This document shows positions 33,914-42,827 of a stretch of 64,000 nucleotides of DNA, in pieces (positions within the stretch are counted from its first letter, which is position 1; each line of letters begins with the position of its first letter). The stretch spans positions 930,001 through 994,000 of the forward strand of contig OY970387.1 of the NCBI GenBank assembly GCA_963719485.1, given 5' to 3'. Made by a program: the position numbers and the translations under genes. The notes beneath the pieces are model-generated. The model searched no databases. It saw only the letters and a list, made by a program, of their open reading frames with translations, and was not told the DNA's origin. The stretch is from Bog-473 sp963719485. GTDB lineage: Bacteria > Actinomycetota > Acidimicrobiia > Acidimicrobiales > RAAP-2.

Positions 33914-34260
33914 TCGATCAAGTCATCACTGCCCCGGTGCGGTAGGCGCTCCGAGCGCCAGCAGGGTAAGAGAGGCAGGTGCTCAAGGCCAGAACGAGAA
34001 CAGATACGACGAACATAGACCGGGGTTCGGCGCATCCGCAGATTCCTTTCCAGAGGGTCGGGTTCACAACGTATGACTCCGCCGAGGACCTATCGTTTCC
34101 TCTGGGGCAGGTCATACGTCGGTCCTCAGCTACTCCCGTCCTGCCTCCGTTCGCCGGACTGTGGCGCAACATCGGAAGAGACTCGATGCCGGTCAGTGTG
34201 GAGCCTCCCACTTTCAGCACCTGCGCTCAGCCATAGGATCACCGCGTCGAGGGAGGACGC
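33914..34260. other. Intergenic interval
   Basis: No coding frame is convincing. A GGCGCTC...GAGCGCC inverted pair near 33945 could act as a terminator, though without a T-run. Confidence 0.4.
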
Positions 34261-35700
34261 ATGGACATGACCAACTATCAGCCGTCAGACGAGGTTCGGC
34301 GCATCCGCGCCCGGCTCAACCACCCGATTATCGACAGTGACGGACACCTGATCGAGTTCCTCCCCCTCGTTCGGGATCTGCTGGTCGACCTGGCCGGCGA
34401 GTCGGTGGCGCAGCGCTTCGACGCCCTCGTGCACAGCGGTGAGACGCTCCAAGGAGTGAGCGACGAGATTCGCAAACGCCACCGCATCACCCAGACGCCT
34501 TGGTGGGGCATCCCCACCCGCAATACCCTCGACCGGGCCACCGCCATGCTCCCCCGCCTGCTCTACGAGCGCCTCGATGAGCTCGGCCTCGACGTCGCCG
34601 TGCTCTACCCGACCTACGGACTCATCCCTATCCACATCCCTGACGACGAGCTCCGCCAAGCCATGGCGGCCGCGTTCAACGCCTACCTTGCCGAGCAGTA
34701 CGCCCCCTTTGCTGACCGGCTCATCCCCGTAGCGTGCATCCCCACGTTCACGCCCGAGGAGGCGCTGGCCGAGCTCGAGCACGCTGTGGTCGATCTCGGC
34801 CTTCGCGCGGTCATGATGGGTGGCGCAATCCCCCGCCCGATTCCCGAAGGCGGTCCAGGGGCGATCTGGATGGACGGACTCGGCCACGGCTCTCTCTACG
34901 ATTACGACCCGCTATGGCGTCGGTGCGCCGAGCTAGGGATCTCCCCAACCTTTCATTCGACAGGCTCGGGATGGGGTTCTCGTATGTCGACAACCAACTT
35001 CGTCTACAACCACATCGGCAATTTCGCTGCCGCCGGCGAACTGACTGCTCGCTCTCTCCTCATGGGTGGGGTGCCGCTACGGTTCCCCGAACTCCGCTTC
35101 GCCTTCCAGGAAGGTGGCACCGCGTGGGCCTGCAACCTCTACAGCGACGTGATCGGGCACTGGGAGAAGCGCAATGCCGAGGCTGTGACGCGCTACGACC
35201 CGGCCGAGCTTGACCATGCGATGCTCACTTCGCTGTTCGACCGCTTCGCTGACGGTCCGGTCCAGGAACGTCTGAGCCGGCTCGACGAGGGCCTCGGCCT
35301 GCTGTCCGAGCCGATGGTCGAGGGTGCAAGTACCGACGACTTCGCCGAATCCCTCATCAGTTCACCCCAGGACATTTACGACGTGTTCAACTCCCAGTAC
35401 TTCTTCGGCTGCGAGGCGGACGACCCCATGGCTGCCGTGGCCTTCGACGAGCGCCTCAATCCTCTCGGAGCCCGCATCCCCGCCCTCTTTGCCAGCGACA
35501 TCGGCCATTGGGACGTCCCGGACTTCCGCAAGGTGCTCGAGGAGGCGTGGGAGCTTGTCGAGCACGACCTCCTCGACCCCGAGGGTTTTCGCCAGTTCAC
35601 TTTCACCAATCCGGTGCGGCTCTGGGCGGGGACGAACCCGGATTTCTTCGAGGGGACGTCCGTCGAGGAAGCGGTTAGACAGGAACCGACCCGGCTCTGA
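34261..35700 (+). CDS. Amidohydrolase-family (COG2159-like) protein
   Basis: The 479-residue product has the TIM-barrel metal-dependent hydrolase layout: IIDSDGHLIEFLP gives the N-terminal metal motif as DxDxH, IPVACIPTFTPEEALAELE the second strand, SPTFHSTGSGWGS with a conserved histidine, and FASDIGHWDVPD near the C terminus with the metal aspartate. Related enzymes are decarboxylases or hydrolases of cyclic acids. GGGAGGACGC precedes ATG 34261. Third-position GC is high, unlike the small genes around it. Confidence 0.88.
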   Translation: MDMTNYQPSDEVRRIRARLNHPIIDSDGHLIEFLPLVRDLLVDLAGESVAQRFDALVHSGETLQGVSDEIRKRHRITQTPWWGIPTRNTLDRATAMLPRLLYERLDELGLDVAVLYPTYGLIPIHIPDDELRQAMAAAFNAYLAEQYAPFADRLIPVACIPTFTPEEALAELEHAVVDLGLRAVMMGGAIPRPIPEGGPGAIWMDGLGHGSLYDYDPLWRRCAELGISPTFHSTGSGWGSRMSTTNFVYNHIGNFAAAGELTARSLLMGGVPLRFPELRFAFQEGGTAWACNLYSDVIGHWEKRNAEAVTRYDPAELDHAMLTSLFDRFADGPVQERLSRLDEGLGLLSEPMVEGASTDDFAESLISSPQDIYDVFNSQYFFGCEADDPMAAVAFDERLNPLGARIPALFASDIGHWDVPDFRKVLEEAWELVEHDLLDPEGFRQFTFTNPVRLWAGTNPDFFEGTSVEEAVRQEPTRL

Positions 35701-35713
35701 GAACTGTTACCGG

Positions 35714-35742
35714 TGCCTCTGTACGCCGGGACTGGGCCTCAG
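35714..35742 (+). repeat. DIR repeat copy
   Basis: TGCCTCTGTACGCCGGGA is followed by CTGGGC. It lies 13 bp after the amidohydrolase stop. Confidence 0.7.
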
Positions 35743-35846
35743 TTAGCGCGGCGACTGGTGCTGCCAGATAGCTTTTAGTCCCCGAGAGTTGCCGGGAAAA
35801 GAGGTAGCATTCGCTGCGTCCACGAGGTGCGAAGGGGAGAACAGAG

Positions 35847-36239
35847 ATGCCTGAGTTCCCTGCGATTACTCACGTGGCGCTAACGGTTACGAGCCTTGAA
35901 CGTAGCGTGCCTTGGTACAAGGATCTGTTCGGCTCGGACCCAATCCTTGACGAGGACACAGGTCCGTTCCAGCGCGTCGCTTGGCTTACCGGCGGCACAA
36001 TCGTTGGCGTAACTCAGTTCCCTGACTTGGACAGCACTGAGCCGTTCAACGAACGGCGGCCGGGGCTCGATCATCTGGCTTTCGGCTGTGCCAACCGCGA
36101 TGAGTTAAAGGCATGGGAAATCCGTCTGAACGAACTCGGCATCCCCAACGTTGGCATCGTGGACACTCCTTACTACTCTGCATTGTCGTTTCGAGATCCC
36201 GACAACATCGCACTTGAGTTCTTCGCACCCCGGGGCTAA
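35847..36239 (+). CDS. VOC-family (glyoxalase-like) protein
   Basis: The 130-residue product begins FPAITHVALTVTSLERSVPW, has the second ligand histidine in GLDHLAFGC and the closing glutamate in NIALEFFAP, giving the standard VOC metal set. The GGVAW-type strand VAWLTGGTIVGVTQFP is clear. GGGGAGAACAGAG precedes ATG 35847. It is a single gene; substrate unknown. Confidence 0.88.
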   Translation: MPEFPAITHVALTVTSLERSVPWYKDLFGSDPILDEDTGPFQRVAWLTGGTIVGVTQFPDLDSTEPFNERRPGLDHLAFGCANRDELKAWEIRLNELGIPNVGIVDTPYYSALSFRDPDNIALEFFAPRG

Positions 36240-36269
36240 GACCGGCGGAGTATCTGACTACTCATAGGC

Positions 36270-36314
36270 CATCCCATACCGCCGGGAGTGGGTGCCACCC
36301 TGCGGCACGACGGG
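36270..36314 (+). repeat. DIR repeat copy, long form
   Basis: ATCCCATACCGCCGGGA is followed by GTGGGTGCCACCCTGCGGCAC and ACGGGGG. Confidence 0.75.
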
Positions 36315-36397
36315 GGGACGTCCCACTCGCTCGGTCCGCCGTCAAAGTGGGACACCTTCGAACCGCTGCCCAGATGCATCACTCGTCCGGCGTTCAC

Positions 36398-37156
36398 TCA
36401 GGCCCGGGGTCTCTGCCCGACTTGAGCGGGGGCGCCAACCGATCTCTCGCTCCTGAGCGAGACGATGCTGCTGACGAGGACGAAGACGAGGAGCAGCACG
36501 AACCCGACCAGGTCGAGAACCAGACCAAACGATGCGATCACGCCGCCGAGGCCGAAGGCCTGCAGAAAGAGCAGTGGCGCGGCGAGGATCGAGACCCACC
36601 CAAGCCACCGTGGCGAGACGCCACTCCTGAACACGAGCACCCCAGCAGCGAACGCGAAGAGACTGCCGAAGACGTCCGCGACGCTGTCCACGGCGTAGGT
36701 CAATAGATACAGCGTGTAGGAGACACTGTGGTCGTGTTGCGCACCGAACACTGCGAGCTTCCCGTCGAGCACACCGTAGATCCCGATGTCGCTGAACGCG
36801 TGAAGGGCAACAAACAGCATGCCACCGACCAGCATCAAGGAGCCCAGGGCACGCGATCCCTCGGCATCGGTGTGCAGGAAACGGTCGTACAGCTTCCACA
36901 GGTAGATCGGAAACACGACAGCGTAGACGACGCAGAAGCCCTCGACCACCACCAGCCGGTTCTTGTGATCGGCGAGCGTGTTAGCGATCTTCGCGGCCGA
37001 GTCGTTCTGGTTGATGCCGACTCCGAGCCCGATCGCGGACTCCACCAGGACGGCAAGAAGGAAGAGGATCCCTGCCAGCCAGGCATACCGCTGCCAGCCA
37101 GGTGCGGCCCGCGTGGTCGCCTGTGAGGTTCCTGCATCAACGATGTTGGTAGCAAT
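36398..37156 (-). CDS. DUF4386-like integral membrane protein
   Basis: The 252-residue protein has six or seven helices: AWLAGILFLLAVLVESA, VVVEGFCVVYAVVFPIYLW, ALGSLMLVGGMLFVALH, SYTLYLLTYAV, a fifth and FGLVLDLVGFVLLLVFVL. The conventional start at GTG 37045 would delete the first helix. The natural N terminus begins at codon ATT 37156, with GGAAGG upstream at a fitting distance, so the start is either a rare ATT or a mutated ATG. It follows the 706-residue membrane hydrolase gene on the same strand. Function unknown. Confidence 0.75.
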   Translation of the reverse strand: MATNIVDAGTSQATTRAAPGWQRYAWLAGILFLLAVLVESAIGLGVGINQNDSAAKIANTLADHKNRLVVVEGFCVVYAVVFPIYLWKLYDRFLHTDAEGSRALGSLMLVGGMLFVALHAFSDIGIYGVLDGKLAVFGAQHDHSVSYTLYLLTYAVDSVADVFGSLFAFAAGVLVFRSGVSPRWLGWVSILAAPLLFLQAFGLGGVIASFGLVLDLVGFVLLLVFVLVSSIVSLRSERSVGAPAQVGQRPRA

Positions 37157-37214
37157 GACGTCGTCCTTCCTTGGCGGCGTTCGAGCGGTCAGTGCAAAGA
37201 CACCGTTCGGGCGA

Positions 37215-39335
37215 TCAGTGCAGGGCCGGCTCCAGGTGCTCCGTCTCTGGGTGCTCCGTCTCCGACAGATCCACCACCGGAGCGGCCGTTTCCCGGGAGG
37301 CGGCCCGGTCGGTCCAGATGTCGAGCACGAGCAGGCTAAGGTTCAACACGGCGGCCGCACCGATGATCGTCGTGATCAACGCGATGCCTCCGCTGGTCAC
37401 GTGGAAACCGAGTGCGGCTCCGACCACCGCACCGACACCAGCGGCACCGATGCCCTTGGCCCGCATCGCCTTCGGCGTGTCGGTGCGGACCCAGCCGGCG
37501 TAGACCCCGAGCCAGATCGGCACCGCGATTGAGACCACTGCCAGCAGCTGGTCGTCGAGCGGCCGGCTCGGCCAGAACCGCAGCACCAACAGCGCGCCGA
37601 GGCACCATCCGCCGAGTCCGAACACGATTGGACCGGCCGAACGGATCCATGCGCCCGTCTTGCGGCCGGTACCGCCTCGGCGGCGGATGCGGATCGCCAA
37701 CACCACGAGCCAGATCACTGCCAACAAGGCGACGGCGATCATTGTCGCAAGGATTTTCTTGGCAACCGCAGCCTGCGTGTCCGGTGTGGCGAAGCTGACC
37801 TCGTTCGGGGTGTAGCGCGACGTGTCGACCTGACCGGTGGCGTAGAACGTGGTCAGCAGCTGCGTGCTGGCGCTCGGCTCGTAGGCGTCGAAGTCGTCCA
37901 CGTGCCCGAGCCCGGACAAGATGACCTGATGCCCGTTGGAAAGGTGCGGCAACAGCTCCTTCGTGGCGTTCTGGACCGGTGTCTCGAAGTCGAGCGTCCC
38001 GCCGATGAGCAGCGTCGGGACGTTCGAGTTCTGCACGCTGGTGTACTGGTTCTCGCCCGGGTTCGCCGGCCAGGCGTGAGCCATGCCTCCTGCCCCCCAC
38101 AAGAACTCCCCGAGGGGATTGCCAATGATCGAGCCCCGGTCCGCGCCGGAGCTGAAATAGCGCTCGACGGGCTGCGCGTCGGCCATCCCGATGCTTGCAA
38201 ACTCGCCCCAGGTGAACGACTGGGGAAGGACGAGATTGGCCATTGCCGAGAGGAACCACAGGCCGCTCGGGTCGCCCTGCGCGGCGGAGATCCACGAGTT
38301 GAGGGTCATCGGCCCAGTCAGTGGCGAACCCGTCGCCTCGGTGAGCCCGAGGAACGTCCCGACCAGGACGTTGCCCGGCTTGATCGGCAGGGAGTACCAC
38401 GAGCTCGGCATGTGTGCCGCCGTGTGCTGCACGCTCGCGGCGAGGCTTTTGGTGCGGGCGCGGCAGGCAGGCTGCTGCGCGCACAGCGCCGAGTAACGCT
38501 CGATCCCCTGATCGATTTCGGCTCCGCCGTAAATGAAGTTCCCGGGCGGGTTGACCCCGACCAGCACCGAGCGGTCGACACTGTTCGGGTACTGCCACGC
38601 GTAGATCATCCCGAGACGAGTCCCGGCGCTCTCGCTCAACAGATCGATGCGCTTGTAGCCGATCGCGACGCGAGCGGCCTCGATGTCGTCGGCCTGCTCC
38701 GCCAGCGTGTAGCCGGCGAGGTCTACGCCGGATCGCTCAATCCGCTGCGCGCACGAGGCGAAGGCCTGGGAGTACGCGCTCAGCGACGCTTTGCCGAGGT
38801 AGTCAGCGGAGCTCTGGAGCGCCGCCGTCACCTCGGGACAGTTCAGCACCGAAGAGCCGTCGACGCCGCGGTAGCCGACCATGACGACATCGTGCTGGGC
38901 GGCCAGGCGGTTCGCTTGGGGAAACGTCATGTTGGTGATGCCAGGGCCGCCGCTGAGATGGAAGATTGGCGCCAACGGGTGGGATGAGCGAGCCAGGATC
39001 CGGGTCACTGGCAGCGCGATCAGGCGCGACCGGGGGTCGGCCCGGTTCTCGGGCACGACGAGCGTTCCGCAGTCGGCGCGGTAGCCGCCTTTCTCGGTGG
39101 AATAGGTGCATGGGTGCATGGTCAGCTGGCCGGCGTGCGCCCCCTGCGGGACCGAGACCGCGGCGTCGCCGGATGCGAACCCGATGTACGTCAGGCCGAG
39201 CAACATCACCCCGATGACCACCAGGGCAACGATCCGTGCCCAGGTGAATGCCCGTGGTCTTTGCGGCGGCGGTCTTGGTTGGTCGACTGCCACGGTTTTG
39301 CCGTCGCGCTTGGTCAGGTGGTTTTTCTCGATCAT
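37215..39335 (-). CDS. Membrane-anchored alpha/beta hydrolase (TAP-like peptidase)
   Basis: The 706-residue protein has an N-terminal helix (ARIVALVVIGVMLLGLTYIG), an external hydrolase domain and five or more C-terminal helices. The hydrolase part has the HLSGGPG oxyanion loop, the LSESAGTRLGM nucleophile region (serine near residue 249), and TLDFETPVQNA with an SGLGHVDDFD segment providing acid and histidine. This resembles prolyl-aminopeptidase or TAP-type secreted peptidases, here fused to membrane helices. ATG 39335 follows GAAAGGAAGAACA. It is divergent from the two-component operon. Confidence 0.85.
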   Translation of the reverse strand: MIEKNHLTKRDGKTVAVDQPRPPPQRPRAFTWARIVALVVIGVMLLGLTYIGFASGDAAVSVPQGAHAGQLTMHPCTYSTEKGGYRADCGTLVVPENRADPRSRLIALPVTRILARSSHPLAPIFHLSGGPGITNMTFPQANRLAAQHDVVMVGYRGVDGSSVLNCPEVTAALQSSADYLGKASLSAYSQAFASCAQRIERSGVDLAGYTLAEQADDIEAARVAIGYKRIDLLSESAGTRLGMIYAWQYPNSVDRSVLVGVNPPGNFIYGGAEIDQGIERYSALCAQQPACRARTKSLAASVQHTAAHMPSSWYSLPIKPGNVLVGTFLGLTEATGSPLTGPMTLNSWISAAQGDPSGLWFLSAMANLVLPQSFTWGEFASIGMADAQPVERYFSSGADRGSIIGNPLGEFLWGAGGMAHAWPANPGENQYTSVQNSNVPTLLIGGTLDFETPVQNATKELLPHLSNGHQVILSGLGHVDDFDAYEPSASTQLLTTFYATGQVDTSRYTPNEVSFATPDTQAAVAKKILATMIAVALLAVIWLVVLAIRIRRRGGTGRKTGAWIRSAGPIVFGLGGWCLGALLVLRFWPSRPLDDQLLAVVSIAVPIWLGVYAGWVRTDTPKAMRAKGIGAAGVGAVVGAALGFHVTSGGIALITTIIGAAAVLNLSLLVLDIWTDRAASRETAAPVVDLSETEHPETEHLEPALH

Positions 39336-39447
39336 TGTTCTTCCTTTCGTCGACCCTCGTTGTGCCATGTGGCGAACCTAAGGTGCGATCGCGAGATCGG
39401 CATCGTCGGGAGGCTGGATTGCGGCTCCTACCATCCGACGATTTCGA

Positions 39448-39465
39448 CTCCTACGTAGGTAGGAG
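39448..39465. promoter_or_regulatory. Palindromic operator between hydrolase and two-component genes
   Basis: Perfect 7-bp arms CTCCTAC and GTAGGAG with a 4-bp spacer lie 33 bp before the kinase start and 112 bp before the hydrolase start. A third CTCCTAC stands at 39425-39431. Fits a NarL-type response-regulator site. Confidence 0.6.
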
Positions 39466-39498
39466 GCGGGAACGGAGGGAGCGGAGTACGTTCAGCGC

Positions 39499-40665
39499 GT
39501 GAGCCGAATCGCACATCTCGCCCGCACGTACTGGTTCGACCTGCTGATCGCGCTGCTGGCGATCATGGCGATGATCGAGGTGGTTCTCGGGCGCGGCTCG
39601 TCCGGAGCTCCGACAACGACGCTGTGGTTCTGCCTTCCCGCGCTCGCGATCCTGGTGCTACCACTATTCGCGCGGCGATGGTTTCCGTTTGCCGGGCCGG
39701 CGACGTTCTGGCTTTTGGCCGCGGGAATCTCGTTCGTCGACCCGCTGTTGATCCCGTACCCCGAGTCCCTCTTTGCGCTGCAGCTGGTGGCCGCATTCCT
39801 GCTCGGGAACGGTCGGGACGTTCGGCGGGCCGGCCTCGGACTGGCGATCATGGTCGCGGCTGCGGCGACCCTCATCTACAACATCCCCGGACACTCGGTC
39901 GACCAGCTCATCTTCATTCCCGTCGACTTCGCCGTCGCCTGGGTTGCAGGCCTTGCCGTCCGCGCGCGGGCCGAGCAGGCCGAGGTGGCGGAGTCGCATG
40001 CGACACAGGCCGAGCGGGAGCGGGACGCAGCGGCGCGCGTCGCCGTGGCCGAGGAGCGGGCGCGAATCGCGCGCGAGCTGCACGACATCGTGGCGCACGC
40101 CGTCAGCGTGATGGTGCTGCAAGTCGGCGCTGTCAGGCACCAGCTCCCTGACGTGATGGCCGAGGATCGCGATGCCCTCAGAAGTGTCGAGCAGGCCGGG
40201 CGCGGCGCGCTCGCGGAGATGCGCCGTCTGCTCAGTGTGATGCGCCGTGACGGCGATGGCGTCGAGCTCGCGCCTCAGCCCGGCCTTGACGGCCTCGACT
40301 CGTTGATCAAGGAGATCGGCCGCGCCGGACTCCCCGTCGAGCTGCACCTCGACGGGGAGCGGTTCCCGCTCCCGCCAGGGATGGACCTCTCCGCGTATCG
40401 GATTGTGCAGGAGGGTCTCACCAACGCGCTCAAGCACGCCGGCGCCAGCCACGCGGAGGTCACCGTCCGGTATGCGCCCGACGAGGTAGGGATCGAAGTG
40501 CGCGACGACGGCACCGGCGCGACGCCGAGCGACGCCCACGGCCACGGACTGATCGGCATCCGCGAGCGCGTCAAACTCTACGGCGGCGAGATGACTGCAG
40601 GCACGACAAACGGCGGCGGGTTCACGCTCAGCACCCGCCTCCCACTCACCTCAGACCGGCCATGA
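39499..40665 (+). CDS. NarL/LiaS-type sensor histidine kinase
   Basis: The 388-residue protein has four to five N-terminal helices with short loops, then a coiled linker rich in A/E/R. The phospho-acceptor motif RIARELHDIVAHAVSVM places the histidine near residue 199. The DHp helix AGRGALAEMRRLLSVMRRDG and the HATPase region follow, with an N-box around EGLTNALKHA and a G-box in HGHGLIGIRERV. It belongs to the HisKA_3 class and senses from the membrane itself. The response-regulator gene overlaps its stop by four bases. Confidence 0.9.
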   Translation: MSRIAHLARTYWFDLLIALLAIMAMIEVVLGRGSSGAPTTTLWFCLPALAILVLPLFARRWFPFAGPATFWLLAAGISFVDPLLIPYPESLFALQLVAAFLLGNGRDVRRAGLGLAIMVAAAATLIYNIPGHSVDQLIFIPVDFAVAWVAGLAVRARAEQAEVAESHATQAERERDAAARVAVAEERARIARELHDIVAHAVSVMVLQVGAVRHQLPDVMAEDRDALRSVEQAGRGALAEMRRLLSVMRRDGDGVELAPQPGLDGLDSLIKEIGRAGLPVELHLDGERFPLPPGMDLSAYRIVQEGLTNALKHAGASHAEVTVRYAPDEVGIEVRDDGTGATPSDAHGHGLIGIRERVKLYGGEMTAGTTNGGGFTLSTRLPLTSDRP

Positions 40666-41321
40666 CGATCCGAGTCCTCATCGCCGACGACCAGTCCATG
40701 GTCCGCGCCGGCTTCCGAATGCTGCTCGCCGGCGAACAAGACATGGAAGTCGTCGCCGAAGCAAGCAACGGACTGGAAGCGGTGGCCATGGCGGCGCGGT
40801 TGGACCCGACCGTGATTTTGATGGACATCCGCATGCCGGAGGTCGACGGACTCCAGGCCACCCGGCGGATCCTTGCTACCGACAACACCGCGCGGATCCT
40901 GATCCTCACCACCTTCGGACTCGACGAATACGTCTACGAAGCCCTCAGCGCTGGCGCGAGCGGATTCGTGCTCAAAGACGACCCCCCCGAACAGCTGATC
41001 GAGGCGGTTCGCACCGTCGCCGCTGGAGACGCGCTCCTCTCACCAGCGATCACCAAGCACGTGATCAAGCAATTCACAAGCATCCCTCGGCACGTGCCGC
41101 CGAAAGAACTCGACGAGCTCACCGCACGCGAGCAAGACATCCTTCGACTCATCGCCCGCGGCCTCTCCAACGCAGAGATCGGCGGGGAGCTCTATATCAG
41201 CGAGACGACCGTCAAGACCCACGTCACGCACATCCTCCAGAAACTCGGCCTCCGCGACCGCGTCCAAGTCGTCGTGCTCGCATACCAGACCGGGCTCGTA
41301 CCGGGAGCCACGCCCACCTAA
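40662..41321 (+). CDS. LuxR/NarL-type response regulator
   Basis: The 219-residue product has a receiver domain with IADDQSMVRAG, the phospho-acceptor in VILMDIRMPEVDG (aspartate near residue 53), a T in ILILTTFGLD and a K in FVLKDDPPE. It ends with a LuxR helix-turn-helix (TAREQDILRLIARGLSNAEI and ETTVKTHVTHILQKLGLRD). It overlaps the kinase gene by ATGA and completes a two-component pair whose likely target is the divergent membrane hydrolase and itself. Confidence 0.92.
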   Translation: MTIRVLIADDQSMVRAGFRMLLAGEQDMEVVAEASNGLEAVAMAARLDPTVILMDIRMPEVDGLQATRRILATDNTARILILTTFGLDEYVYEALSAGASGFVLKDDPPEQLIEAVRTVAAGDALLSPAITKHVIKQFTSIPRHVPPKELDELTAREQDILRLIARGLSNAEIGGELYISETTVKTHVTHILQKLGLRDRVQVVVLAYQTGLVPGATPT

Positions 41322-41626
41322 GCCTCACAGGGGCCCGCAAGCGACGTGGCCGCGACGCTCGAGGCCCCCAGAGCCGACGACGTCGCCGAGCAACTCGCGC
41401 ATCTGCGATCATTTGGTCCTCGGTGGCCTGGTGCTTGCTGGCCGCGAGCGGTTGGACCGTCCCTCGACAGACGCTTCTGCAGAGGGTGTGCTCGATGGGG
41501 CAGGTGCCCGAAGGGTGCCCCCAAACGCGCGGCCTTCGCTCCTGTTAAGGGTGTCACCTACCGTCGGGACGGAGCCCGGCGCTAGCCCAATGTCTCGTGT
41601 AGTAGGCGAGTCCAGGTAAGTTTCCA
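41322..41626. other. Intergenic interval
   Basis: No convincing gene is seen on either strand across 305 bp. It contains the DIR copy at 41551. Confidence 0.4.
41551..41580 (+). repeat. DIR repeat copy
   Basis: GTGTCACCTACCGTCGGGA is followed by CGGAGCCCGG. It precedes the MBL hydrolase gene. Confidence 0.55.
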
Positions 41627-42715
41627 ATGGTGGCGACGTCCGAACCGATCGAGGCAACGACCCCTCGGACGCCCAAGCAGGAGCAGATGGACGCTTCGCC
41701 GGACATCGTCGAAGTCGCGCCTGGCATCTTGCGACTGCAGCTTCCCATCGATTTCACGGGTTTGGGCCACGTCAACACGTATGCCCTCGAGGATGAGAAG
41801 GGCTTCACACTGGTCGATCCGGGGCTCCCAGGTGAAGAGTCCTGGATAGCCCTCCGGAGCCGCATGAACGCGGCGGGGATCCCTTTGGAGCGAGTACATA
41901 CCATCGTGGTCACACATTCGCATCCCGACCACTTCGGCGGCGCGGGGTTGTTGGCCCAGGAGAGCGGCGGCGCCCTTGTGACTTCTGACCGCTTCCGCAC
42001 ATTCTTCGATCCCGATGACATTGACGATCGCGAGCTCGAGGCGGCCGACGATATCGATCCAGACGAGAGTCCGATCCCCAGCATCCGCATCGAACGGCCT
42101 GCGCCCTGGGGCGGATCCACGGTCGGACCGCCACCCGAAGCCCGAGCCAAAATGTTGGCCCATCAGGGGGATCTCTTCAAATGGTTCAAGCCACCCCGCC
42201 CGTCGCACCGGGTGGCTGATTGTGATCACATCACTTTGGGCGGCCGGGACTGGGTCGGTCTCTTCACTCCGGGCCACACCGACGATCATCTCTGCCTCTA
42301 CGACGAAGAGGGTGGGGTCCTGCTCGTTGGCGATCAGGTGTTGCCCACCATCACGCCACACATTTCAGGGCTGATCGCGGGTGACCCGCTCCTGAGGTAC
42401 CTCGAATCGCTCGACCGCTTATCCGACTTGACTCACGTGTCCACCGTGCTGCCGGCGCACGGGCAACCGTTCGAAGATCTGCCCGGCCGGGTCGAAGAAA
42501 TCAAGCGCCACCACTTCGAACGGTTGGACGTGCTGCTCGAGATCTGTGACGCCTCAGGTTGGGCCAACGTTGTCGACCTGTCACATGAGCTGTTCGCCGC
42601 GAGGTCATGGGGCTCTATGGCCGAGGCCGAGACCTTCGCACACCTAGAGCACCTGCGGGCGAGGGGCGCAGTACAGCGTCGTGAAGAGGCGGGCATCTTG
42701 CTATATCACGCGTAA
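41627..42715 (+). CDS. MBL-fold metallohydrolase
   Basis: The 362-residue product has the metallo-beta-lactamase motif HTIVVTHSHPDHFGGAG near residue 92, a downstream GLFTPGHTDDHLCLYD with the third-motif histidine, VLLVGDQVL and a late VLPAHGQPF. An internal acidic insert (residues about 125-150) and a C-terminal helical domain with a winged-helix look (SMAEAETFAHLEHLRARGAV) are typical of LACTB2/hydroxyacylglutathione-hydrolase-like proteins with a tail domain. It probably hydrolyses a thioester or phosphoester. Confidence 0.9.
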   Translation: MVATSEPIEATTPRTPKQEQMDASPDIVEVAPGILRLQLPIDFTGLGHVNTYALEDEKGFTLVDPGLPGEESWIALRSRMNAAGIPLERVHTIVVTHSHPDHFGGAGLLAQESGGALVTSDRFRTFFDPDDIDDRELEAADDIDPDESPIPSIRIERPAPWGGSTVGPPPEARAKMLAHQGDLFKWFKPPRPSHRVADCDHITLGGRDWVGLFTPGHTDDHLCLYDEEGGVLLVGDQVLPTITPHISGLIAGDPLLRYLESLDRLSDLTHVSTVLPAHGQPFEDLPGRVEEIKRHHFERLDVLLEICDASGWANVVDLSHELFAARSWGSMAEAETFAHLEHLRARGAVQRREEAGILLYHA

Positions 42716-42738
42716 ACCGCCACATCAGAGGGGTTGAG

Positions 42739-42760
42739 GTGTCCCCATACGCCGGGATTG
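42739..42760 (+). repeat. DIR repeat copy
   Basis: GTGTCCCCATACGCCGGGATTG sits between convergent genes. Confidence 0.7.
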
Positions 42761-42827
42761 CATCGCTCCGTAGTCGACTAGCTCGATTGTGATCGTGCCG
42801 TCCGGCAACACGGACCTTTGACGCGGA

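Noticed and set aside
37902..38987. 361-residue plus-strand frame
   Set aside because: Antisense to the membrane hydrolase; arginine-rich composition and no domain.
41346..41585. 79-residue frame after the response regulator
   Set aside because: Composition is unlike a protein after the first 25 codons, and it runs through a DIR copy.
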